Under the pieces are notes generated by a model. It had not been told where the DNA came from and searched no databases. It saw nothing but the letters and a program-made list of their open reading frames with translations. A DNA stretch of 64,000 nt from Burkholderiaceae bacterium (GTDB taxonomy: Bacteria > Pseudomonadota > Gammaproteobacteria > Burkholderiales > Burkholderiaceae_C): contig JAEUOY010000079.1 in the NCBI GenBank assembly GCA_016790515.1, forward strand, positions 1-64,000, written 5' to 3'. The position numbers were made by a program, and so were the translations under genes. The first letter of the stretch is position 1. Every line of letters starts with the position of its first letter. Shown one piece after another: positions 45,637 through 54,455 of this stretch.

Positions 45637-46389
45637 ATGGGGTGCATGGACCTGTGGCAATTCGTGTCGATGAGCGGGGTGTTCGTCCTCGCCGGTGGCG
45701 TCAAGGGCATCACAGGCATGGGCCTGCCCACCGTGGCCATGAGCCTTCTCGGTCTGTGGATGACGCCGGTGCAGGCGGCGGCCATGCTCGTCGTCCCATC
45801 TTTGGCCACCAACGTGGCGCAGTGCCACGGCCCCCATCTGCGCCGGCTTGCCGTGCGGCTGTGGCCGGGCTGGCTGGCCATCGCCGTCGTGACCATCGCC
45901 GCGCCCGGTTTCGGCGGTACCGCCTCGACCGAGTCCGCGAAGCGTTGGCTGGGTGCCATCCTCATCGTCTATGGCGCATGGGGGCTTTGGCGACCGGCGC
46001 TGCCTGATTTCTCGCGCCGCAACCCTTGGCTGAGCGCCGTTGCAGGCGCGGCCACCGGCATGGTCACCGCATCCACCGCCGTCTTCGTGCTGCCTTGGGT
46101 TCCGTACCTGCAGTCGCTGCGGCTGAGCAAGGACGAAATGGTTCAAGCCCTCGGCCTCTCGTTCACGGTCGCCACCTTGGCACTGGCGGTCCGGGTACAG
46201 GCGTCGGCACCGCCGGGGTGGCTGTCCGCGTCAGGCATCGTCTCGGTCTGCCTGGCGCTCGCCGGCGCCTTTGCCGGACTGAAACTGGGTGAGGCGGTGC
46301 GCGGGCGCATCGCGGGCCCCGCGTTTCAGAAGGCGTTGTTCATCGTCTTCATCGCACTCGGCGCGGCAAACCTGTCGCGTGCCGGGTGA
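45637..46389 (+). CDS. TauE/SafE-family anion exporter-like membrane protein
   Basis: 250 residues with eight or so hydrophobic helices. Both family repeats are visible: GVFVLAGGVKGITGMGLPTVAMSLL in the first half and AVAGAATGMVTASTAVFVLPWVPYLQSLRLSKDEMVQALGLSF in the second. ATG 45637 has GGGAGGA nine bases before it. Family members move sulfite, sulfoacetate or other small organic anions. It is probably controlled by the divergent LysR gene. Confidence 0.88.
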   Translation: MGCMDLWQFVSMSGVFVLAGGVKGITGMGLPTVAMSLLGLWMTPVQAAAMLVVPSLATNVAQCHGPHLRRLAVRLWPGWLAIAVVTIAAPGFGGTASTESAKRWLGAILIVYGAWGLWRPALPDFSRRNPWLSAVAGAATGMVTASTAVFVLPWVPYLQSLRLSKDEMVQALGLSFTVATLALAVRVQASAPPGWLSASGIVSVCLALAGAFAGLKLGEAVRGRIAGPAFQKALFIVFIALGAANLSRAG

Positions 46390-46510
46390 ACGCCGGATGG
46401 ACTGCGCCGCGGATTGCCGGCGCTCGCGGCGATGCTGGAACGGGCCTACCGGCCGTCGCTGGTGGCGCAGGACGACCCGCCGTCCGCAGCCTCGATCTCT
46501 CGACCAGGTC

Positions 46511-46895
46511 TCAGGCGACGACGCCATGGAACGGCGACCAGCGCTGGGGCTCGACCCGGCGTGCCCGCAGTTCCGTCAATTCCACCTCGATCGGCCACTT
46601 GCCGCCCGGCATGGCGTGGCCGTTGGACTGGCGCGCGCGCGTCGTCGGCGCTGTCCCGCCCGGCCTCTGCGGTCGCGATCATCCGCGCCAGGCGCTCGGC
46701 CCGTTCGCCCTGCTGCGGCTTCAGCGCCTCTTCCCGCCGGCGGACCGTGGCCGCCGGGAGGGCCCGCTGCATCGAGGCCTTCGCTTCGGGCGCGGCGCCC
46801 TGGACCTGGCGCGCCACGGCGCCGAGCGACGCCTTGGGCAAACCGGCCTCCACTTGCCTTACGAGCTGTTCGACCGATGGGACCGCTTGACCGGG
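46511..46895 (-). pseudogene. MbcA/ParS-type (Xre/DUF2384) antitoxin, frameshifted
   Basis: Minus-strand sense begins without a good start (VEQLVRQVEAGLPKASLGAV) and runs through ALPAATVRRREEALKPQQGERAERLARMIATAEAG to ARAPVQRP near 46615. The final part is in another frame: MPGGKWPIEVELTELRARRV, stop at 46511. This is the N-terminal helix-turn-helix plus the C-terminal LGG-x-x-P-x-E-V-x-L-T-E-L-x-A-R signature of antitoxins that pair with RES-domain toxins. No RES toxin is found in the 120 bp behind it, so the module is a relic. Confidence 0.55.
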
Positions 46896-46913
46896 ATCCT
46901 GGAACCGGCCCCG

Positions 46914-47456
46914 CTATTTCGATCCCAGCCCGGCGCGTTCGCGGCACATCGCGCGCTCGTTCTCGTCGGCGATCGCGGCGCAGCGAACTGCGTCATCGTT
47001 GAGCGAACTGCCGGGGGCGGTGCCCGGCGCGCGCGCCGGGCCGTGGGTCGAATCCGGCGGCTTGCGGCCCAGCGGGATGCTGATCTGCGGTGCGACCTGG
47101 CGCTCGGGCTGCAGCTCGCCGGGCGCCATCATCGTGTCGCGCTTTTCCTCGGTGGTCAGCGGTCGCGGACTCGGCTTGCCGCGATAAGGCGTCGAGGCTG
47201 CCGGCGTGACGACGACCGGCGGCGCCGAGGCCGCGGCAGCCGGGCCCGCCGGCTTGGCGGCGGCCTTGTTGTTGGTCGCCTTGCTGTTGGCCGGAGCAGC
47301 CGGCGCCCTGGCCGCCGGCTTGCTCGCGGTGGCGGCCGCAGCGGCCGCAGCGCCATTGGCCTGGGCCATCGCGGCGGGGGCGCCAGCGGCGAGCGTCAGG
47401 GCGGCCGCCAGGACGGCCCCCCGCGAGATCATCGTGGGAATCGAGCGGAGCATCAT
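46914..47456 (-). CDS. Small Ala/Pro-rich exported protein of unknown function
   Basis: 180 residues from ATG 47456 (a second Met follows). The signal peptide is SRGAVLAAALTLAAGAPAAMA. A low-complexity Ala, Lys and Pro linker follows, then ISIPLGRKPPDS and a C-terminal segment RCAAIADENERAMCRERAGLGSK with two cysteines that could pair in the periplasm. It is divergent from the dbpA helicase gene, 88 bp apart. I do not recognise a family with known function. Confidence 0.65.
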   Translation of the reverse strand: MMLRSIPTMISRGAVLAAALTLAAGAPAAMAQANGAAAAAAATASKPAARAPAAPANSKATNNKAAAKPAGPAAAASAPPVVVTPAASTPYRGKPSPRPLTTEEKRDTMMAPGELQPERQVAPQISIPLGRKPPDSTHGPARAPGTAPGSSLNDDAVRCAAIADENERAMCRERAGLGSK

Positions 47457-47544
47457 GGCCTGTATTCTGGACCCGATCGCGCGACGGTTCGAAGGCGCGA
47501 CCGGGCCGGGCCGGCCGCTCGCCCCAGATCGCCGACAATCACGC

Positions 47545-48987
<1,443 letters not shown>

Positions 48988-49518
48988 CCGGCGTCCTGGC
49001 GTCCGGTCGACCTCGGTGTCGATCGCCGCGGCCAGTGCCACGCTGATCGGGCAACAAGCCGACGCGACCCTGCGCGCCGCGCGTCGATGCCGAGCGGCCG
49101 CCGCGGCGTCGGCAAGTCGTCGATCCTGCGCCAGGACGCCGGGTATCTGCGCTTGCCGCTGCCAAGCGGCGGGCATCCCGCTGCTCGACGAGCTGACCGC
49201 CGCCGAGGCGCGGTCGGCCATCGCACGGGCACGGCGCTGGCCGACCGGATGTTCCGCTTCGACGTCCAGTCGGCGATCGACGCCTTCCTCGACCACGCGC
49301 TGACCACCGGCGTCGAGCACGAGGTGATGGCCGACTCGCCTGCCAGGCGGGCTCGTCCAGCGCGGCCAGCGACACGCCGGTGACGACGGCGCCCAGCGTG
49401 GCGCCGGTGGGTACGATCTTCGGCGCGGGCATCGCGATCCCGTCTCGTCGTGTCGGCCGGGCTCGCAGCGCGAACCTACCCGGTCGGTGCGAGTCGGCCG
49501 CTGCAGGCGGCGGCCGGG
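48988..49518. other. Decayed region with a TauD/TfdA dioxygenase fragment
   Basis: No intact gene in 530 bp. On the minus strand an ATG near 49430 opens PKIVPTGATLGAVVTGVSLA, the start of a TauD/TfdA-type 2-oxoglutarate dioxygenase. The sense is lost after about 30 residues, at DEPAWQA. The remaining 350 bp give arginine-rich frames in all phases. Probably a deletion scar. Confidence 0.4.
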
Positions 49519-50862
49519 TCAGGCCGGCGCAGCGAGCCTGCGAACATCGCGCACGCTGTACGACAGGCCATGCTTCGAGCAGGTGGCACAGAACGGGTGC
49601 CGGTACTTGGCTGCCTCCAGTTCGGCATGCGGCGTGGCCAGGAAGTCCAGGCCGAGCATGTTGGGCTTGTCGTAGACGCTGCAGCACAGCGCGACGCTGC
49701 CGTCGTGGTTGATCACCGTCTGGTTGAAGCGCAGTTCGCAGTCATGCTGCTCGCTGCGTTGGGCGCGGATGCGCGGCAGGTAGACCTGCGGCGGCTCGAT
49801 CAGCGAATCGAGGATCGGATCGGGGGTGCCACGACCTTCGAGCAAGTCGACCAGGCGCTCGAGCGGCTGGTAGAACGCGGCGATCGGGTGGTGCTCGAAA
49901 CCCAGTTCGTCGCACAGGGCCCGCACCGCCGCCACCTCGGCCTCGCCGCCCTTGTACAGGTGGTGGCCCACCCAGACGCGGGTCGAGGCCTTGGCCTGGT
50001 CGAGCCAGTAGCGCAGCAGGTACATGTTGGCCTTGACCAGCCGAAGGTCGCCGCGCGCATGGGTGCGGGCATAGGACGCCGGCGTGAAGCCCGACAACGA
50101 GATCTTCAGGTTGTCGGGGTTGGCGCGCGCCAGCTCGCGCAGGCCGCGGTCGACATTGAGGTTGGTCGACAGATGCACTGCAAGACCATGCCGGCGCACC
50201 GCGCCGATCAGCGCCGGCAGATCGGGGTGCAGCAACGGCTCGCCCCAGTTGAAGAGCCAGACCGCGGGCCGTTCGGCCACCCGCTCGGCGACGATCTTGT
50301 CGAGGATGCGCTCGAACAGCGCCAGTTGCATGAAGCCCCTGGGCCGGTCGGCGGCTGCGAAGTTGCCGACCGGGCAGGTGGGACAGCGCAGGTTGCAGGT
50401 GCCGACGACATCGATCGCATAGACATAGGTCGCCGACTCGCGCGGCGCATGGCGCAGCAGCATGCGGCCCTGGGCGGGATCGAAGACCTCGGGCGCCAGG
50501 TGCTCTCGCGGACGGACCCGGTCGAGGGCTGCCTGCACCGCGGCATCGGGCATCCGCCGGGTCGCCGAACGCTCCAGCCAGTGCAGTGCGACCTCCCACA
50601 GCCCCAGCTCGTACAGCCGCATGCCGATCAGCGGCAGGCTGTCGAACCAGCAGGCGTGGCCGCCGTCCTCGGCGAAGGCCCGCTCCAGCAGGTCCAGCGC
50701 CGGCGCGACGGCCCGTTGCTCGAGCCGGATCATGCCCAGGTTGTGGCGCAGCCCGGGCTGCCAGGGATCGCCGGCCAGCAGCGTCTCGTAGGCGCTGGCG
50801 GCGGCGTCGAACCGCCCCTGGCGGTGCAGCGCCAGCGCCTGTTCGACCGCGTCGGCGCTCAA
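49519..50862 (-). CDS. TPR-linked radical SAM/SPASM-like protein
   Basis: 447 residues from TTG 50862, overlapping the glycosyltransferase stop by 4 bp (TTGA). Residues 1-115 form TPR-like helices (ALALHRQGRFDAAASAYETL, LRHNLGMIRLEQ). The radical SAM core follows: C156-x3-C160-x2-C163 in GTCNLRCPTCPVG, then WLFNWGEPLLHPDLP and LSTNLNVDRGLRELARANPDNLKISLSG. The C-terminus has extra cysteines (HDGSVALCCSVYDKP, FCATCSKHGLSYS) in SPASM fashion, for auxiliary FeS clusters. Such proteins modify peptides or sugars. It is last of a three-gene operon whose first product is a repeat protein, its likely target. Confidence 0.88.
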   Translation of the reverse strand: MSADAVEQALALHRQGRFDAAASAYETLLAGDPWQPGLRHNLGMIRLEQRAVAPALDLLERAFAEDGGHACWFDSLPLIGMRLYELGLWEVALHWLERSATRRMPDAAVQAALDRVRPREHLAPEVFDPAQGRMLLRHAPRESATYVYAIDVVGTCNLRCPTCPVGNFAAADRPRGFMQLALFERILDKIVAERVAERPAVWLFNWGEPLLHPDLPALIGAVRRHGLAVHLSTNLNVDRGLRELARANPDNLKISLSGFTPASYARTHARGDLRLVKANMYLLRYWLDQAKASTRVWVGHHLYKGGEAEVAAVRALCDELGFEHHPIAAFYQPLERLVDLLEGRGTPDPILDSLIEPPQVYLPRIRAQRSEQHDCELRFNQTVINHDGSVALCCSVYDKPNMLGLDFLATPHAELEAAKYRHPFCATCSKHGLSYSVRDVRRLAAPA

Positions 50863-52769
50863 GCGCTCACCTCGCCGGCCTGCAGCGCGGCGACGCGTCT
50901 CGCGTACACCGCCTCCAGCGCCCGCGCCAGGCCGGTGGCCTGCGCCAGCGGACTGGCCAGCAGCCGGCCGCGCAGGCTGCTGCGCCAGATTGCCCGGCGC
51001 TCGGTGTCGGCGGCCAGCGCAGCAGCGCGCTCGACAAACTCCTGCGGTGTGTCGACGGCGAGTTCGGGCAGGCCCAGGGACTGCACGATGGCCAGGGTCT
51101 GGCGCGACACCGGACGCTGCCACGGCAGCGTCAGCACCGGCACGCCCATGCAGAGCGCCTCCAGCGTGGTCTGCAGGCCCGAGAACGGGAACGGGTCGAA
51201 GGCGATGTCGATCTCGTCGTACTCGGCCAGCATCGCCGCGTGCGGCGAAGCCGGGCGCAGTTCGAGCCGGTCGGCGCCGATGCCGTGGGGGGCGAAGCGC
51301 CGGCGGGTGTGTTCGGCAAAGGCCGGGTCGGCGAAGCTGGCCCACTTCAGGATCAGCCGGCTGGCCGGCACCCGCAGCAGCACCCGCGACCACAGCGCGA
51401 CCGCCGCATCGCCCAGCTTCGCCGGGTTGTTGAACGAGCCGAAGCTCACCACGCCCATGCGCTGCGACGGCAGGCTGGACGCGAACGGCGGCAGGTAGGC
51501 GGGCGGCTGGTAGACGAAATGCAGCCCGGGCAGCCGCTCCAGCGGCTCGGTGAAGAAGGCCTCGGCACCCGGGCCGGCCAGACGGTCGCCCAGCACGACC
51601 GCATCGACCTCGGCCAGCCCGGTGCTCGCGAACCAGCCCAGCCACGACAACTGCACCGGTGCCGCGCGTTGCGCCAGCACGCCCGGGCGACCGTGCTCGG
51701 TGTGGCCCGACAGGTCGACCAGCACGTCGATGGCGTGCCGGCGGATCCGCTGGCCCAGCGCGGGGTCGTCCAGCGATGCCACCTCGTGCCAGTGTTCGGC
51801 ATCGCGGCGCATCTGCTGCGCCAGCGCATCGGGCGGGCCGGGCTGGCGCCGGTGGTCGAAACAATGGACTTCGACGGCATCCCGGTCATGCGCGGCGAGC
51901 AGGGGCGCAAACAGCCAGCCCACCGGGTGCTGCCAGAAATCGCCGCTGAGGTAGCCGATGCGCAGCCGGCCGGCGCGGCGGCGCGGAAACGGCAGCGATT
52001 CGGCGGCCGGCCACAGCCCGCCAGCATGGGCGGCGGCCTGGCGCAGTTCGCTGGCCGCCGGCGTGGGGTCGTACTGCATCGCCAGCAGCAGGTTCGAGGC
52101 GGCACGGCGATCACGCGGCGCGCAGCGCAACGCCTGCGTCAGCGCGGCGCGCGCCGATGCGACGTCGCCGCTGCCCAGCAGCGCCACGCCCAGGTTGATC
52201 CAGCCTTCGGTCAGGTGCGGATCGCGTGCCAGCGCATAACGGTACGCCGCGATCGCGTCGAACAGGCGGCCCTGGGCCTGCAGCGCGATGCCGGCGTTGA
52301 CATGCACCGCCGCCTGTTCGGGATCGAGCCGCAAGGCCTGCTGGTCGGCCGCTGCGGCGCCGGCCGCATCGCCGAGCTGGCGCAGGGCGAGCGCCAAGTT
52401 GACCCAGGCGGCCGCCAGCCCCGGCTCCAGTGCGAGCGCCGCGCGGTGGCGCTCGGCGGCCTCGGCCGGACGGCCCGACTCGTACAACAGCAGCCCGTGG
52501 TTGGTGAGCGCGGCTGCCGACCGTGGCGCCGCGACCACCGCCAGCCGCAGCACCGCCTCCGCCAGCGCGGTATCGCCTGCCGCGCGATGCTGCTGCGCCA
52601 ATGCCAGCCGGGCGACCAGCAGCCGATCCGCGCCCGCGGCGGCGCAGGCCGATTCGAAGCCCCGCAAGTCACCACTGCCCTGCGCCGCAACCGCCATCGC
52701 GGGCCAGCGCCCGGGCGAACGGCCGTCTCGGATCGCCGCGAGGTAGCGCTCGCGCGCCGCTGACCTCAC
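50859..52769 (-). CDS. SPINDLY-type O-linked N-acetylglucosamine transferase (TPR-GT41)
   Basis: 636 residues from GTG 52769, overlapping the stop of the repeat-protein gene by 4 bp (GTGA). About six TPR units occupy residues 30-230 (NHGLLLYESGRPAEAAERHRAAL, NLGVALLGSGDVASARAALTQAL). The GT41 catalytic region follows: LRIGYLSGDFWQHPVGWLFAPLLAAHD, VDLSGHTEHGRPGVLAQRAAPVQLSWLG, VSFGSFNNPAKLGDAAVALWSRVL, and FDPFPFSGLQTTLEALCMGVPVLTLP. Relatives attach a sugar (GlcNAc or fucose) to Ser/Thr of proteins. Direct coupling to a Ser/Thr-rich secreted protein suggests that protein is its substrate. Confidence 0.9.
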   Translation of the reverse strand: MRSAARERYLAAIRDGRSPGRWPAMAVAAQGSGDLRGFESACAAAGADRLLVARLALAQQHRAAGDTALAEAVLRLAVVAAPRSAAALTNHGLLLYESGRPAEAAERHRAALALEPGLAAAWVNLALALRQLGDAAGAAAADQQALRLDPEQAAVHVNAGIALQAQGRLFDAIAAYRYALARDPHLTEGWINLGVALLGSGDVASARAALTQALRCAPRDRRAASNLLLAMQYDPTPAASELRQAAAHAGGLWPAAESLPFPRRRAGRLRIGYLSGDFWQHPVGWLFAPLLAAHDRDAVEVHCFDHRRQPGPPDALAQQMRRDAEHWHEVASLDDPALGQRIRRHAIDVLVDLSGHTEHGRPGVLAQRAAPVQLSWLGWFASTGLAEVDAVVLGDRLAGPGAEAFFTEPLERLPGLHFVYQPPAYLPPFASSLPSQRMGVVSFGSFNNPAKLGDAAVALWSRVLLRVPASRLILKWASFADPAFAEHTRRRFAPHGIGADRLELRPASPHAAMLAEYDEIDIAFDPFPFSGLQTTLEALCMGVPVLTLPWQRPVSRQTLAIVQSLGLPELAVDTPQEFVERAAALAADTERRAIWRSSLRGRLLASPLAQATGLARALEAVYARRVAALQAGEVSA

Positions 52770-54316
52770 CGGCGCGTGACGCGTCGGCGCACGGACCAGC
52801 GCATCAGGCCGAGCGCCGCCAGGGCCGCAACCACCAGGCCGGGGCTGCCCGGCTCCGGCACGCCCTGGGCCGCAAAGGTACCGGTGAACTCGAAGACGAC
52901 ATCGCGGCCGTCGGCCCCCGGGTCGGCGAACTGATCGGTGCCCAGCGTCAGCGTCAGCGAGAACGGGCCAGGGCCCACGCCGGCGTGAACCTGCAGCAGC
53001 AGGTTCAGGTCGCCGCCGAACGGCATCAACAGGCTGCCTGGCACGAAGCCCAGCAGGTCGAACGCGCCGGCGTCGGCCCCACCGAGCATCGCGCTCAGCA
53101 GCCGCAGCCCGGTCAGTTCCGGCGGAAATCCGCCATCGCTGCTGGCGTTGAAGACATCGACGCCGAAGCCCTGGCCCGGCGCGAGCGGGCCGAGCGCATG
53201 ACTGCCGCCGGTGCCGTAGTTGCTGTCGAACTGCGGGCCGACCGCCGCGCTGCCGGCGTAGGTCGACGACGTGATCCGGCAGGCCGCGGCGGCCCCGTAC
53301 GAACTGCTGCCGGCCTCGCACGCGATCGCCTGGGTCGACCCCGCTGTGGGCACGTAGAAGCCCGGCGGCGCGGGATTGGGTGCCGTCGCACCCACGACGT
53401 CGACAAAGCTGCCCACCGGCGCCAGCAGCGCCGCCGACTGGCCGGCCGTCGGGACGTAGGTCCCCACCGGTGCCAGCAAGGCCGAGGTCTGACCGGACAT
53501 TGCCACGTAGCTGCCGGGGGGCGCCAGCTGCGCTGCCGACTGGCCGGGCGTCGGCACGTAGCTTCCCGGAGCTGCTGGTGTCGGGGCCGTGGCGCCGCCG
53601 GTGGAGTAGCTGCCGGCCGGCGTGACGGTCGCCGCTGTCTGGCCGATCAGGTCCACGTAGGTGCCGGGCGGTGCAGCGGTCGGTGCCGTGGCACCGAAGG
53701 ACGAAACGAAGCTGCCGGCGGGCGCCGGCAGCGCCTGCGACTGGCCGGCCGTCGGCACGTACCTGCCGGGTGGCGCGAGCAAGGCCGTGGTCTGGCCCGC
53801 CAGCGGCACGTAGCTGCCCGCAGGCGCCAGCAGCGCTTCGGACTGGCCGGCCAGCGGCACATACCTGCCCACAGGCGCCAGCTGTGCAGCAGACTGGCCG
53901 GCCGACGCCACGTAGCTGCCCGCGGGTGCCGGCGTCGGCGTGATGGCTCCGCCGGTGGTGTAGGTGCCGGCCGGCGTGAGGGTCGCCGCAGACTGGCCGA
54001 TCGAATTCACATAGGTGCCGGGTGGCGCAAGCGTCGCGGCCGTGGCGCCGGAACTCGGCACGTAGCTGCCGGCAGGTGCCAGCTGGTAACTGGTCTGGCC
54101 GCTGGTCGGGACATAGGTGCCCGGCAAGGCGGCCATGCAGGGTTCGTTGCCCGAGCTGCTGTAATAGCCCGGAGTGCATGCGGTATCCGCCCAGGCCATC
54201 GGGGACAGACCGAGCGCGCACAAGGCTGCCACGCTGGCATTCGGAACCCAGGGGAATCGGCCGGCAGGCGGCGCGATCGACTTGCGTCCGACCTGCGTCG
54301 GGATGGGCTTGTGCAT
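52766..54316 (-). CDS. PEP-CTERM surface protein with 16 tandem 17-residue repeats
   Basis: 516 residues. The signal peptide ends PMAWA near residue 43. A Cys-bounded seed follows (CTPGYYSSSGNEPC), then 16 repeats at about 62-333 of the form A-P-x-G-(S/T)-Y-V-P-x-x-G-Q-(S/T)-x-A-x-L. A beta-sandwich-like domain spans about 340-480. The end is a PEP-CTERM signal: VPEPGSPGLVVAALAALGL, then basic RRRVTRR. PEP-CTERM proteins are handled by exosortase and anchored or released at the cell surface. The repeats offer dozens of Ser/Thr and one Tyr each. ATG 54316 has GGAG nine bases before it. The gene heads an operon with a glycosyltransferase and a radical SAM enzyme. Confidence 0.88.
   Translation of the reverse strand: MHKPIPTQVGRKSIAPPAGRFPWVPNASVAALCALGLSPMAWADTACTPGYYSSSGNEPCMAALPGTYVPTSGQTSYQLAPAGSYVPSSGATAATLAPPGTYVNSIGQSAATLTPAGTYTTGGAITPTPAPAGSYVASAGQSAAQLAPVGRYVPLAGQSEALLAPAGSYVPLAGQTTALLAPPGRYVPTAGQSQALPAPAGSFVSSFGATAPTAAPPGTYVDLIGQTAATVTPAGSYSTGGATAPTPAAPGSYVPTPGQSAAQLAPPGSYVAMSGQTSALLAPVGTYVPTAGQSAALLAPVGSFVDVVGATAPNPAPPGFYVPTAGSTQAIACEAGSSSYGAAAACRITSSTYAGSAAVGPQFDSNYGTGGSHALGPLAPGQGFGVDVFNASSDGGFPPELTGLRLLSAMLGGADAGAFDLLGFVPGSLLMPFGGDLNLLLQVHAGVGPGPFSLTLTLGTDQFADPGADGRDVVFEFTGTFAAQGVPEPGSPGLVVAALAALGLMRWSVRRRVTRR
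53320..54133 (-). repeat. Tandem array of ~51-bp coding repeats
   Basis: Sixteen in-frame units, mostly 17 codons (two are 16), encode the PEP-CTERM protein repeat. Units 2-7 line up with units 9-14 better than with their direct neighbours: both blocks carry a shortened T-x-G-G-A unit in the same place (TPAGTYTTGGAITPTP and TPAGSYSTGGATAPTP). This points to duplication of a seven-unit block. The array could change copy number by recombination. Confidence 0.85.
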
Positions 54317-54430
54317 GTTCGCATCTCCGATGCGTCGCCAAGCCCGGACGCCGACGCCGTTGGACAGCTCGGATTCGGAAACGCTCGAACGATTCTAGGG
54401 TGGCGACCTCGTCGCGATTCACACGGCGGC

Positions 54431-54449
54431 CCCCCCTGGATCGCGGGGG
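54431..54449 (-). terminator. Possible hairpin after the CoA ligase gene
   Basis: Seven bases after the ligase stop, a C5/G5 stem with an eight-base loop can form on the minus strand. There is no T-run, so it may only be a weak stop or mRNA-stabilising hairpin between the aminobenzoate operon and the PEP-CTERM operon. Confidence 0.3.
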
Positions 54450-54455
54450 CACCGC

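Noticed and set aside
49087-49383. 98-codon plus-strand frame starting with a P-loop-like GRRGVGKSS
   Set aside because: The likeness is limited to a few residues, the rest is Arg-rich, and no other nucleotide-binding motif follows; treated as decayed DNA.
53320-54133. Regular repeats that could be read as a CRISPR array
   Set aside because: Units are in-frame coding repeats with no unique spacers and no cas genes nearby.
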